From contig CAIIXF020000004.1 of the NCBI GenBank assembly GCA_903813345.2, positions 30,881,986 to 30,945,985 of the forward strand: a DNA stretch of 64,000 bases, written 5' to 3'. Under the pieces are notes generated by a model. That model did no database searches. It was not told where the DNA came from and saw only the letters and a program-made list of their open reading frames with translations. Below, piece by piece: positions 25,701 to 37,130 of this stretch. Each line of letters begins with the position of its first letter. Positions within the stretch are counted from its first letter, which is position 1. Origin of the DNA: Owenia fusiformis (taxonomy: Eukaryota; Annelida; Polychaeta; Sabellida; Oweniidae). Both the position numbers and the translations under genes were made by a program.

Positions 25701-28700
25701 AATTATTTTGCACCAATAAGTTTGGAGTATTTAGGGTTCTGAGGGTCAGTACTTTAAATCACCATTACTTGTGAAAGTGAACTGATCATGTAAATTAATG
25801 TTTAATTCATGGGTCATTGTCCCCTAACCGTCCCCATAGTATTCATAACTAGTAAAGAATAAATGACCTTTAATAAAGCTAAAATAAGTTATTCTTTGTG
25901 GTAAAAGTATGTATCCTACTTTCCAGATGATAGGCGACAAAAGTTGCTGAAGATGATGATGAGCAGCACACAATCCAAAACTGAAAAAATGGGAAGACCG
26001 TTGAAAAGTTCGAGAGTGGTACAGTTTGGTCTTTATGTAGCCTCCGCATCAGAAAAGTCAAAGCTTACATTAGTGAAGTCTCCATTAGGAGATAAAAACT
26101 TTATTCAGCTAACTTGTGGAACACAAGACTCTTACCATGATATTCTTCAACAGGTGAAAGCTGCATTATTTCCCAAGGGTCTAAATATAATGATTGGAAA
26201 TGTAAACTGTTATAATCTAACACTGACAGACATTACTGGGCGAAGTGTAGAGGATGCAGTGGATGGTGTTTTTTCATTACGAAAATATCTGGATGCTAAA
26301 TTAATACCAGGACAGATAAGACTTTTTTGCAAGTGTATTCCAGTGAATGATGAAGAAAGTGACAGTGACAGCAATAGTGATATTGAAGTGATGAAGACTC
26401 GCTACCCATTCAGGTAATTAATATTCTATAAATAACAACATACAAGGTGATCCAGAAGTAATGTCACTACTAGACCAATCTTCTTGAAACTTGGCACAGA
26501 TGTTCCCCAAACATTATTTAGTTAATACCTCAAGATTAAAGCTTCTACTATTTGATTGGTTCTGGACTTGATAATTCAATATAATTATCTATTTATTTCA
26601 TTTTACCATGGGAATCTAATGTCAGTGATTCAATGTAGGATCATATATAATCTCAGACAATATTTAGTCAATTATTTTATTTTCTGAGAAAGCACCACAG
26701 TAGCAATTACATGACTGGGATAGATGATTCTTACAGCCTTCACTGGGAAAATGCCCTAGGACATAAGGCCATCCTCATAACCAAAAGCTCAGTGGAATCA
26801 GTTTTCAAACTTCTGATGAAGGAAATATGTCATGGGAGCAATCCAAGAAATGAGGAATGAGGCATTTTAAACGTGGAATGCTTCACTCCATATCCTTCAG
26901 AATTTAAAGAGTACCACCTCCCTGATCAAAACTACATGGATAAAATTAATGCCAATGCAGATTCCCTCTAAAATAGTCATTTTTTCCATGGGGAATTCAG
27001 ATGAGACTCTTCATTAATATTAAGTCTCAAAAGAGACATAACAGAGTGATTTGCAGGGGTGGATCTTGAATTTGACAATTTTAGTGCTAAATTAGATTTT
27101 CCCAATTTTTGAAAATTAAATTGAGGTGCAAAGAAGACACTTAGAATGGTATAAAACAAAGAATAGTACCCTAACATCAAAGAATATGAGAATTGGTATA
27201 AAAATGACACCTCTTTAAATTTTCATTTTAGCTCAGCAATGACTGATGAAGAGGATCTCAATGGTTCGAGTGCAGACATTACGACATCGTAAGTACATAC
27301 ATGCACTATATGCGCATGCAGTATCAAAAGTAATAATCCATACTTAGAACTCCATATGTCTAAATGCTCTAACTGCCTGAATACATATTTGCCTTTTTCT
27401 TTTATTGTTATACCAATTTTTCAGACATTTACAGAAAAGAATGTTTTTAGTCACCGCCAAAAAGACTTGAACACATAATATTGTGAGCAACAAGGTGGTG
27501 ACATTTTGTCATGTTAATGCCTTGTTAGAACTTGATGGTGCAATTTTGAGAGAATATTGTGAAAAGTTTCAGTTAATTTTGGTGTTTTCAGTTCAGGTGT
27601 ATATTGTGTTACAGGCTGAGCCACTTTATTATTATGGGATGGAGTAAGATCAACTAGAAAAATCTGTAATCCAATGCAAATTTCCACATTTAGCCAGTCA
27701 TCTTACAGTTTACAAAGCATGCCCAAAAGTAATCAGGTCTAGAATAATAAACCCAGAACCATTGGTAAAAAGTATTAATTAATTTTAGTTTACCTGTAGA
27801 TATGTTAACAAAACGTGGCAGAAAATATTTAAGCATTTGTTTGAATTTTCAGGAAAGGGGATACCATCAGAAAGACAGTTGAAGCTGCCAGTGAAATACA
27901 GTAAGTTCATTAGAAAGCATTGTTATCTAACAGAAATAGTTAGGAGCAAAGATTTGAATAAGATTTTAAAAGTAATCGGTCCATTCAATCGTACAGTATT
28001 TGATCCATCCAATTTTTGTCCATTTATCCCAGAAGCACTCATTGGCATAGATTGCACCCTCAAAACCAGGTTTGCTGCTCTCCAAATTTACCTTTGCAAA
28101 AAACCATGTCATCTTTATATGAAAACAGGGTCCAATCTTGAATTCTGGGATTTTTCGACTTTCCCCTGCGTGCAGAGTCTTGTTATAAATTCCAAAGACA
28201 AAGCTCTCTTTTAAGAGGCGAAGTCGAACAAATGCAAAGGGGACTCCTCTTCCATTATCTAATGTAGAAATAGAGACAGAATGAGTATAAGGGGTCTTCT
28301 AACTCTGCCTATTTTAGACCACTCATAATAAGTACTATTTCATATTTGTTTAATGTCTTGGTAGATAACACAAACAATTTTCTGATTAAGCGATTCTTTT
28401 ATATTTTATGGCCTGGAATAGCCTCGAACCCTGGTCTGTGATACGAAAATCTAATAAGGGACTAGCAAACCTGGGTTTGACTGTTAACCTCCTGTTCATT
28501 GTGGTATGGATTACGAATGCAGTTTTGCACAGGTGTCAACAGAAACAAACAGTAAACCTGGTTTCCTGAAGCTGGGTTTACTGGATTTGCCAAGCACATC
28601 TTCGACTCTCTCAGTTATCCAGCCATAATGTGTACATCTCTTGATTAGAAAGATTTTTAAAAAATGAAACAGTTGTAGAAAAGCTGTTATTTAATGAAGC

Positions 28701-31700
28701 ATTTGTTGAATTTTCAGGAATGAGGATACCATCAGAAAGGCAGTTGAAGGTGCCAGTGATATACAGTAAGTTCATTCAGTGTCATTAGAAAGTATTATTT
28801 AGGAGTGAACCTCTCAACAGGACCCTCATATGAATCTTCACTTAAAACAAATCCACAAATACATGTATTCTGATGAGTGGCAGTAGGTTTATGATGAGCA
28901 TTACCTTAGATTAACCCACATATACATACATGTACAGGCCCGTAGCCAGGATTTGCCAAAGGGGGGGGGTTGCTTTTTAAAAATTCAAGGGGGGTTCACT
29001 TTTGACAACTTTGGCCCAAAAATGCCCAAAATCACTTGAAAAGTGCTCAGAATGGTGAACCAAAAATGTAATTTCAGTATGGATTTAGCAAACCTAGACT
29101 TAACCAAAAAAGGTCCCCTTATAGGCTTGGTACTGAAAACAATTTGAAAGATACAACATTATACAAGCATTTCGAACAACATTGTATTGTAACTGTCTTA
29201 TATTAGACAGTTAGAGTCTTATAAGAATACTATACAATACAATCAGTAACATTTATAACTTTTTACCTTGTAGGATGGACTATTGCCTTTCAAAAGAAGA
29301 GATGGAGGATTTTATATTCAACATGTAAGTAGAGCAGACTTCCTTTAAAGACAGAAATATATTTGGTAATTATCCCACCGAACAAAGTTCGAGGGGATAT
29401 AGGAAAGCCGTCTGTCCGTCCGTCCATCTGTTTGTCCAGGAGATAACTCAAATACTGGTTGATGCATGGGGATAAGGGAGCTCTGTTCAAGAGGGCTGCT
29501 ATTTATCGAGACATGTTTTGTTTGGTGGGATTTGCTACTCGGTGAAGTTGCTGTTTTCTAGTTTGTATATTTGAGGAAATAAAGCCCCACAGAGCAAGAA
29601 TGACCATGGATTTTGTGTTTTGTATATTTAATATACAGTATGATCACAAAACCATGATTCTCATTTAAACATAAAAAGATGAACATATTGGAGCTTTTCA
29701 GAGGCATAGCCAGGATCTTAAATTTGACGAGGCAAATTTTATTTGGCGAGGCAAATTTGAGGCACTAGCGAAATAACACTATAAAGATAAAAAGAGTTCA
29801 TTTTCACAACTTCAATTCAAAACAAATGTCTGAATTGATATTTTTCTATTAAATTTTGGCGAGGCAGTTGCCTCACCTGCCTTATGCCTGGCTAGTAGTG
29901 GCTATGGCCATGGTTTCACAATGAGGTTAGTGTTTATCAGGTTGACAGTATAGGGCATAAAAATGGCAGTAGTTCCCATCATTTACATCTATAGGAGTTA
30001 AGTGAATGTGCTTTCAGTCAAGGTGAGATTAAAATCCAATAACCCATATTTAGGCAGCATTTCGAGAAGACCATTATATCACTTTTGGCTGACAAAACAA
30101 GCCCATGGGATTGACTATACATTGATTGGTCAGTCATTCTATCAACATTGTTGATTTTTTAAATAAAATTTAATTTAATTTAATGATTTTAGATTTGACC
30201 TTCAATGACCTTCTCTAGGTCAAAAAAGGTCAAAAAGGTCTTTTTTCAACTTGCTTCAAATTGACTAAATTTTGTTTTCAAAATCAGCATTTGACTAAAT
30301 TTTGTTTTCAAAATCATCTACAAGATCTCAGAAGCTCAAATCTGATTTAAGATTTTAGATCTGACCTTCATTGACCTTCTCAAGGGCAAAAAGGCCTTCC
30401 AACTTGTTTTAAATTTACCAAATTTTTTTAGGTGGTCACATTTTGTCATGTTAATGCCTTGTGTATAACTTATGAAGCGTTTGATTACGTCATCATTTAC
30501 ATGAATTGCGCAGGTCTGTAAGTACATAGTGTGATATTCTTATAAATCGTTGTCTATGTAAGAATATCACACTTATGGACGTATAGAGCTGCCCAATAAA
30601 TGATGACATAATAAAACGCATCAAAAGTTATACGTTATTTGGGAATAATAAACATGCTATAAGTGAGTTGCAAAATCTCTTTAATAACATTCAATAATGC
30701 TTTATTTCAGGAAAAATGAAATAAATCCAGTGATTGTGTTGAAATCGTACCGTATCATGATTCTCAAGGGAGATGAAATGAACAATATGGATGACAATGG
30801 ATTCGATAGAGGCAAAGAGACAGATGCTCTAATATGTGTGACTAGATTGACTGGAGATGATGGGAAAATCATTTTTGATGATTTTGATGAGCAAGTGCGA
30901 ACATGGCCTCCTACACACTTTAGGCAGAGAATAGAGGTGATGTACGATGGTGAAAATGCCAAAGATCTTGGTGGGCCACGTCGAGAACTTCTTACAGATT
31001 TAATAAGGTAATATTCTCTCAATAGATATAATGTATGTGTAACTTGGAGCAAGTGAAAATATTATGAAGGAATTAATATTGTAACCTTTGCAAGATTTTT
31101 CATAAGGGGTTGGATTTTCATTCTTAAAATCTCGTCTGAAAAGTCTTGTCTGTATGTTTCAAGCCAAACCATTTGACCTAAATTTTTTAGCTCAATTATT
31201 TATTGAAAGTCTAGTAATGATTAGTTTTTGGTCATTCTGAGTAAATGTTAATATAGCCATTTTGGACTTTTCATTCCAAAAACTGTCTATTCTATTCAAG
31301 AGTGCAGTATTGTTTTCCTAGTGTCTTGTTTCTTTTTGCTACTGTATAATATTTTTTATGATATCTGATTTTCATTCAGTTTCAATGCAGATATAAAATT
31401 GGTCAAACAAAAAGCTGTATGTATGAATGTCCCTCCAAGAAAATCTTGGATTAAGATGTATATGGGAGGTGAGACCAGTACAAGTTATGTTCCCAGACTA
31501 TTTTGTTTGTTTTGGGTTTTCTGAAAAACAACAGTGGATTGAGCATACTGTAATATAGAATTAGATAATGTAATATTTAAAGGTTTTACTGAGACTTGAT
31601 TTCAACAAAATAGAAAATGGGCTGCCAAATTCCCCATCTATGTAGCAATCAAGTGAGTTAAATTCCCCATCCTGGTTACAATAATAGCTGGTCAAATATA

Positions 31701-33777
31701 GTTGAAATACATGAAATACCCAGGAGGAATTCACATTTCAGAAGTTCCTACTCCCAGGAAACAGTATGATGGCAGTATCCCACCTCCTTGGATGCTACTG
31801 TGATAATTTTCTACCCTTTTGTGGGGTGTCTCATGCAAACATTTGAATGGTACATAATGCATTATTTAAACTTATTGAAGATTCACGAAGATAAATTATT
31901 GCAGGTACATCAAAGGCGATGATTCACCATTCCTAAATGTGATCAACAATGAGTGCTGGATCAGTACTAGTGAAAGAGAACACATAGGATATTTTGCTGC
32001 TGGTGTTGCTGTTGGTGAGTAGCTGTCTAAACTAATATTAGGCCTATGGGCTCTTTAATTTTTGCTTCTAAAGTTAATTATCCCATCCAGTGCTTGCCTT
32101 AAGGACTAATCCGTTGTCAGACATTTTGGCTGGACATAATTTTTTTCACCAGGCATTTTCAAATTTCCAAAGACATTTTAAATGGAAAAACTTTTCTAAA
32201 AACGTTTTAGAGTATTGACTTCCGCTTCAAAATAAGTTGAATAGTTTTCGTCATTTCGTCACTCTGATCTTTGATATGAAGTAGCCTTTGTACTTTCCAT
32301 TAGATTCAAATGAAAGCTAAAAATATGTAGGGGTCATAAATGTTTTCTTTGAAGAAAATAAATGAAATATTTTTTTTAATTTAAGCTATGGCATTGCTTT
32401 TTGAGGGACCACCTGTCAACTTCCTGGCAGAGGGGCAGATGGATAGACTCTTAAATAAGGAAAGCTTAGAACTAAATGGAGGAGAGCGAGAGTTTTCAAG
32501 AGGAATGAACATGTATGGTGTGCTTGAGGTAAATATATATTTAAACCCAACAAAGTTCAGAGAGAGTACCCATCAATCCATTTATTTGAGTACCCATCAA
32601 TCCATCTATTTTTTCATCTACATGTATTTGTGTGTTTGTGCAATAATTCAGGAACTTGTTCTCAAAAATGTTAAAACGGCAGCATCTGTAGCTAGACTTT
32701 GATTACAATGTCAGATGGGTTTTCTGAGAATCGTAAGGATATATTACAATATGGTTGCATGCACTTGTAGCATAAGATAAAAACTTTTCTTACAAATCCA
32801 AATGTTATATTAATTTGCCACTTGCATTCATTGAAACCTCTAACTGTACTTCAATCATTTTGTTTTAGCTTGTAAGGAAGAAGCCCGTTATGCGGTATCT
32901 GCTTCGCCCAGGAACCCAGGCAGTCATGACAATGCGCAAGTTGAAGAGTCTCGTAAAACCTGTGTTTTCCGAAGCGGGAACCAACAGTAAAATAAAAGAA
33001 GAGAAAATATTTCGAATGTTCAACAAATACTTAATAGAAGTACAGCGTAAATAACAATTTTTGATAATTATCTTCTATTTTTCATTTTTATGTCAGCACC
33101 CAAAGTGATGACATATTGTTATGGTCTCCAACTTTTTTGTGGATGGTGTTCGGTGGTTGGTGTTCAGTGTTCGGCAGTTTGTGTCTATCACAAATAGCTG
33201 AATGGCAGGTGGTGACATTTTGCATGTTAATGCCTTGTTGTACATGCAAGCGCAAGTAATGCTAATTAGAAGTATAAAACACTAAGTCTGACTTACATCT
33301 TCTGATTACAGTATATGGAATAAATATAAGTGCTTTAAAGAGGTCTCGTTTAAACAAAATTATCAAAGTGTCCTCTATTTATCAATACAGGTTAACTGTA
33401 CTCACTCAATTATTTACTTTATTTGCTTTTCACATAATATTGCTACTACTAGTATAGTAACTTATGAATTACAAGTAAGTCTCTTTTGGAATGAAAATAA
33501 ACATGTGTTTCACTTTTCATATTTTGTATTTTCAGATGGCAACAGGCCAGTTGATATCCCAATGATACTTAAATTCATAACAGGCTCTGAAACGGAACCC
33601 ATAACAGGGTTCGACCCGGGATTAACCATTGAATTCTATGACAACAATGATGATATCCCAACATCTTCTACATGCACAAATACTTTCCGCCTTCCATATT
33701 ATGATGGGATCAAACAAGATAGTGTATTTGCAAAATTTGATTATGCATTTAGTAATAAGTACTTTGGCAAACATTAA
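22600..33777 (+). CDS. Zinc-ribbon/HECT-domain E3 ubiquitin ligase (transposon cargo)
   Basis: Reconstructed coding segments: 22600-22717, 25927-26413, 27232-27288, 27853-27900, 28718-28765, 29274-29324, 30711-31007, 31380-31457, 31905-32014, 32386-32528, 32869-33046, 33536-33777. All junctions keep phase; the total is 1857 nt (618 aa), or 602 aa if only one of the two 48-nt exons is used. The N-terminus is a zinc ribbon (FCTGCG then FCCHCG, residues 2-18). A roughly 150-residue unrecognised region with an acidic SDSDSNSD tail follows. The HECT fold comes next: GGPRREL in the N-lobe, GYFAAGVAVAMALLFEGPPV, and the C-lobe with TSSTCTNTFRLP, whose Cys (33673-33675) lies 33 residues from the end as in active HECT ligases. 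The nearest family by memory is the G2/M-phase-specific E3 ligase-like group. Weak point: the donor at 31457 (AT|GTATAT) was chosen by phase. A non-coding first exon must lie upstream of 22597. Confidence 0.85.
24796..25559. mobile_element. Nested element with about 45-bp inverted ends
   Basis: The left end AGGTCAATGTTTCAGTGTGC, then GTCAAAAAACGTAATTAATT, is the near-reverse-complement of 25505-25553 (CAATTACGTTTTTTGACG, then AACAGTGAAATATTGACCT). The interior contains a second element (24868-25274), so one element has inserted into another. Confidence 0.65.
24868..25274 (+). mobile_element. Nested GTGGTGACA-family element (copy 1)
   Basis: Begins TATGACACCACCAAAAAGTG, then ACATATTGTTATGGTCTCC, and ends GGTGGTGACATTTTGCCATG, then TTAATGCCTTGTT. 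The core holds two tandem sections built on TTTGACCTTCAATGACCTTC. Other copies: 27448-27526 (short), 30191-30463 (partial), 33089-33239 (short) and 36603-37130 (minus, longest). Confidence 0.7.
25927..26413 (+). CDS. HECT gene exon, central region of unknown fold
   Basis: Acceptor TTTCCAG, donor TTCAG|GTAATT. It completes a codon left by the first exon and encodes a basic start (RRQKLLKMMM), then a compact alpha/beta-looking region from VQFGLYVASA to IRLFCKCIPV, and the acidic SDSDSNSD stretch. I do not recognise the domain; it may be a substrate-binding module. Confidence 0.8.
27853..27900 (+). CDS. HECT gene 48-nt exon, duplicate A
   Basis: Acceptor TTTTCAG, donor ATACA|GTAAGT. In the phase set by its neighbours it reads KGDTIRKTVEAASEI. 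Its partner at 28718-28765 has the same length, phase and flanks. The longer open frame running through it (27837-28214) is out of phase with the protein and is not real. Confidence 0.75.
28718..28765 (+). CDS. HECT gene 48-nt exon, duplicate B
   Basis: Acceptor TTTTCAG, donor ATACA|GTAAGTTCATT, identical in form to duplicate A; it reads NEDTIRKAVEGASDI. It may be used together with A or as a mutually exclusive alternative; both choices keep frame. Confidence 0.75.
28935..29060 (+). repeat. GGCCCGTAGCCAGG-type repeat fragment
   Basis: Starts CAGGCCCGTAGCCAGGATTT followed by a G run and TTTGGCCCAAAAATGCCC. It is related to the more complete element at 41578-41783 and to 19415-19510. Confidence 0.55.
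29368..29564 (+). mobile_element. Nested AATTATCCC family element (copy 2, short)
   Basis: Same ends as 19851-20592 (AATTATCCCACCGAAC, CCGTCCGTCC, GGAGATAACTCAAATAC, GGGATTTGCTACTCGG, TTTTCTAGTTT), but the interior is largely deleted. Confidence 0.7.
29699..29915. mobile_element. Small inverted-repeat element (GGCATAGCCAGGAT)
   Basis: The left end AGAGGCATAGCCAGGATCTT and the right end GCCTGGCTAGTAGTGGCTAT form a rough inversion around GGCGAGGCAAATTT repeats. It is non-coding. Confidence 0.45.
30191..30463 (+). mobile_element. GTGGTGACA-family element (partial copy)
   Basis: Carries the AGATTTGACCTTCAATGACC core twice and the terminal GGTGGTCACATTTTGTCATG, but lacks the usual left end. Confidence 0.6.
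30711..31007 (+). CDS. HECT gene exon, N-lobe with GGPRREL motif
   Basis: Acceptor TTTATTTCAG, donor AATAAG|GTAATA. It encodes the start of the HECT N-lobe, including VMYDGENAKDLGGPRRELL, the strongly conserved loop before the first long helix of HECT domains. The minus-strand open frame over it is a shadow. Confidence 0.85.
33089..33239 (+). mobile_element. GTGGTGACA-family element (internally deleted copy)
   Basis: Both ends are present (TATGTCAGCACCCAAAGTG, ACATATTGTTATGGTCTCC; GGTGGTGACATTTTGCATG, TTAATGCCTTGTT), with the central core lost. It sits in the last intron of the HECT gene. Confidence 0.65.
33536..33777 (+). CDS. HECT gene last exon, catalytic C-lobe
   Basis: Acceptor TTTTCAG. 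It continues the codon split at 33046 and reads ILKFITGSETEPITGF, then TSSTCTNTFRLPYY with the catalytic Cys at 33673-33675, and ends in TAA. This matches HECT C-lobe layout. A possible polyadenylation signal AATAAA lies downstream at 34765-34770. Confidence 0.88.
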
Positions 33778-33910
33778 AAGTCTTGTCTACATACTGTACA
33801 TGTTTCCTGGCGCACTGTCAGGATTTACATTTTTTAGTGGACATTGCCTGAAGCTTAAGATTTCTTTAGCATTAGCATTTTAAAGCTATCATCTGAGAAT
33901 TCATTTCTCT

Positions 33911-34586
33911 AATTATCCCATCGAACGAAGTTCGGAGGGATATAGGGAACGCCTCCGTCCGTACGTCCTTCCTTCCGTACATCCGTCTGTCCGGGGGATA
34001 ACTCAAATACCGTTTGCCCGATTTTGTTTTGAGAGTAGAAGTTCTGCTCGAAAGCCGATTTTCAAAATGGGCACTCGTTTCAAAATGGCGGTCATTTTAG
34101 TGCCGATTTTACAGTAATTTAGGTACAATATATAAAACTGTAATAGCAATGTGTTTAAAATGTAAAAAAATTATATAGGACATTGATAAAGCAAGAAATG
34201 TAGATATTTAAGAAACACATGGCAGCCATCTTGAAAAATGGCGGCTTTTACACGCTACTTTACAATTTTTGCTGTAACTTCAAAAGTAGTGGAGCGATTT
34301 TGTTCATATTTGATATGTGAATACTCATAAGCATGGCACACTGTTTTATGACACTTTAGGTAGTAGGCAGCCATTTTGAAAAATGGCCACCATTTACATG
34401 TTTGTGTGTGTGATTTTGCTGAAATTGTATATGTGCCTACTTAGAAACATATATTACTCTTGGCTAGTGAGCGACCATTTTTAAAATGATGAATTTTTGC
34501 TATAACTGAAAAAGAAGAAGGATTTTGTAAAATGGCTGTTCGATGGGATTTGCTACGCTTCGGCGTTGCTCAGTGTTGTCTAGTTT
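33911..34586 (+). mobile_element. AATTATCCC family element (copy 3)
   Basis: Same ends and CCGTCCGTAC-type microsatellite as copies 1 and 2; the interior repeats AAAATGGCGGC-like phrases. It follows the HECT stop codon by about 130 bp, so it may lie in the 3' UTR. Confidence 0.7.
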
Positions 34587-34927
34587 GATGATTAGTTTGA
34601 AGGCAAAGGAGACTGCAGACGCTTCTATAACATAGTGGATTAAAATGGGGCTGTTTTGTGAATAGTGGACAGTGGAGGGTACAGTGAATATGTGTCAGGC
34701 ATAGTGTCAAAAAGATTTAACATGAGAGAGCACTGACTATGACGTAATATTATTCTTGTGGTCTAATAAAGTTGACTATGGAGTAGTTCTACAGTGTAAA
34801 TAGGAGAGCTTTGGGTCCAGTCTCACACAATCTCATTAGAACTCCAGCAAAATTGAAACAGTTGATGACCAAACATTGTTAATTTGTGTATTTTCTTAAA
34901 ATAGGATATATTTGGATGACGTTCATC

Positions 34928-35541
34928 ATGTACAAGGGTGACGCAAAAAATGACACCCACCTTATGCTGCATAATTTATTTGTCCATTACCATATAGACT
35001 TGTCCTTTAGCACATTTGAAGTAGACATAATGCGTAAGCACCTCGAGAAATTTCAGATATGTAGCTCAAGTGGTTTAAATTTTATGAGCATTACAATAAA
35101 TTCTCACTTTGGAGACTTTCTCATTAGCCGCAGATCTGAGATTGAGTGGGCACCCCATTCCCCTGATATTAACCCACCAAATTTTTACCTCGGGGTATTT
35201 AAAGGACCATATGTATGAGACAAAACATCCCCAAAACAGCTGACTTAAAGAGAGAAATTACAAGGAAGATCAGGGCCATATCTCAATGTGTAAGGGTAAT
35301 CAACAACTTTGCCTGTAGAATTCATGTTCGCCTACAAAGGAATGTACGTCATATATGTCATATGGAACAAATCTTGTAACGCTCATAAAATTTGATCCAT
35401 TTGAGCTACACATCTGAAATGTCTTGAGGTCTTTACACATTATGTCTTCTTTAAATGTGCTAAATGACAAGTCTGTATGACCATAGACCAACAAGTTATG
35501 CAACGAAAGGTGGGTGTCATTTTTTTTTGAGTCGCCCTGTA
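34928..35541. mobile_element. Decayed mariner/Tc1-like element with long inverted arms
   Basis: The ends TACAAGGGTGACGCAAAAAA and the inverse of GAGTCGCCCTGTA match mariner-type TACAGGGTG termini. About 170-bp arms are inverted copies of each other. A plus-strand remnant reads WAPHSPDINPPNFYL, like the SPDLNPxDF block near the end of mariner-family transposases, then hits a stop. It is broken and non-autonomous. Confidence 0.65.
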
Positions 35542-36602
35542 TTTATCATTCCTAAGAAGAGAAATGCAATCAAAATTGTGACATATGTTATTGACTATGA
35601 ATACTCAAATGTGATTGCTATTTTTATAGCTAAAATGGATGCATGTCCAACACATTGTGGGACCACTTGTAGTCTGATTCTGAAAGCTTTTTAAAAATAT
35701 TTATTTAGTCATGATCAATATACCTATAGCATTAGCTTGCCTATGAAAAAGGTACTTGAGAAAGTTTGTTTTAAGATATTTTTAAGTGTTCCTGTACAGT
35801 ACTTAGTATTAACAATTAGACGATTCTATACAAACTTTGATTACTAAATTTTGATGACTGTATGAGAGCTGTTATTAGGTATATCATATACATTCCTGAA
35901 TAATTTAAGATGTTGATTATTGTTGCTATGGATTGTGTGATGTAATACTACTAGATGCTGAAAATGTGAATTTACATGTAAGTGTGAATTGTGGATAGAA
36001 TGTGGAGATTTCTGTAAGTTGTATTGCCAATTAAGAAATCGGTTCAGTACTTGATTTGTGCATAATTTAAGCTGAAGTTTATCTGTTGTAAATTGATTGC
36101 TGTTACATCATGTTAAGAATTACTCTTCGAAGCATGTAAAATATTGCCAATATTTTGAACATGCCAAACATCATTATACCATGTCATTTTTATACCATAT
36201 TTAGAAAGAATGAAGCAAATTTTCTTTAAATCTCTGATTTATAATTGTAAACTAGAGTATCTGACACTTGTATCAAAATAACAAGTACTTTTTAGTTTAT
36301 AAGTTAAATTTCTTAAGATGCATTCATTATCCCAAAGAACGAAGAAGAACAATATTTGCAGTTGCAAAGAATTAAATAATGATGTTACTTTTTAAGGAAT
36401 ACTGAGTCCTAGTGCATCTTGGTGTGTATAATTCAGAAATACCTTATTCTGTGTAATATTAGTTATGAGAAATATAATGAGATACTAAAATGCTAAGTGT
36501 TTTTATTTCATTTTATTTGTCCCACAAGTATAATGGCATATTGTACAGGGTGGCCACAGTGGAAAAGTAAAACTCCAGTGCATCCCAATAGACTGGAATA
36601 AG
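35542..36602. other. Spacer between the two convergent genes
   Basis: AT-rich; no gene recognised. It probably contains the 3' ends of one or both convergent transcripts. Confidence 0.4.
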
Positions 36603-37130
36603 AACAAGGCATTAACATGACAAAATGTCACCACCTAAAACAATTTGGTCAATTGAAAGCACGTCAAACCTTAAATCTAAAGTCTGATTTGAACTTCAGA
36701 AAACTTGTAGATGATTTTGAAAAAAAAATTGTGCAATTTGAAGCAGAGTAAAAAAGACCGTTTTGACCTTGAGAAGGTCATTAAAGGTCAAATCGTAAAT
36801 CTAAAGTCAGATTTGAATTCCTGAGAACTTGTAGATGATTTGGAAAAAAATTTTGTCAATTTGAAGCAAGTTGAAAAAAGACCTTTTTGACCTTTTTTTG
36901 TTGATCTTGAGAAGGTCATTGAAGGTCAAATCTCATATTTTAAGTCAGATATGCACTTCTAAGACCTTGTAGATGCTTCAGAAAAAAATTGAAGTCAGTC
37001 TAAACAGTATTTGTAAAGTTATTGAAAGTTGTAAGAATTTGTTACAGACCAGATACCAGACACCAACCGCCGTAACAAAAAACAGACCACGAGACCATAA
37101 CAATATGTCACCACTTTTGGTGGTGACATA
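36603..37130 (-). mobile_element. GTGGTGACA-family element (longest copy)
   Basis: Read on the minus strand it starts TATGTCACCACCAAAAGTGG and ends GTCATGTTAATGCCTTGTT, with three tandem core sections (TTTGACCTTCAATGACCTTC). The CCACC/GGTGG phrases near each end give imperfect terminal inversion. Confidence 0.7.

Larger units (their letters stand above)
22820..25800 (+). repeat. Dispersed intronic repeat (TTTTGCACCAGTATGGAGTATTTAGG)
   Basis: The first large intron of the HECT gene holds about seven degenerate copies of a module: TTACATGCTTCCAAAAGTGA, then ACTGATCATGTAAATTAATG, then a phrase beginning TTTTGCACCAGTATGGAG. Clear copies lie near 22830, 23490, 24150, 24255, 24468, 24745 and 25705. 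Spacing is irregular. Confidence 0.7.

Noticed and set aside
27837-28214. 125-codon frame across the first duplicated HECT exon
   Set aside because: Splice phase of all neighbouring exons requires another frame (KGDTIRK...), and the frame runs through the donor into intron.
30702-31052. Minus-strand 116-codon frame over the GGPRREL exon
   Set aside because: It is antisense to a well-supported HECT exon.
34886-35218. Functional transposase gene in the mariner-like remnant
   Set aside because: Only one short motif block remains and the frame is inside inverted arms with stops.
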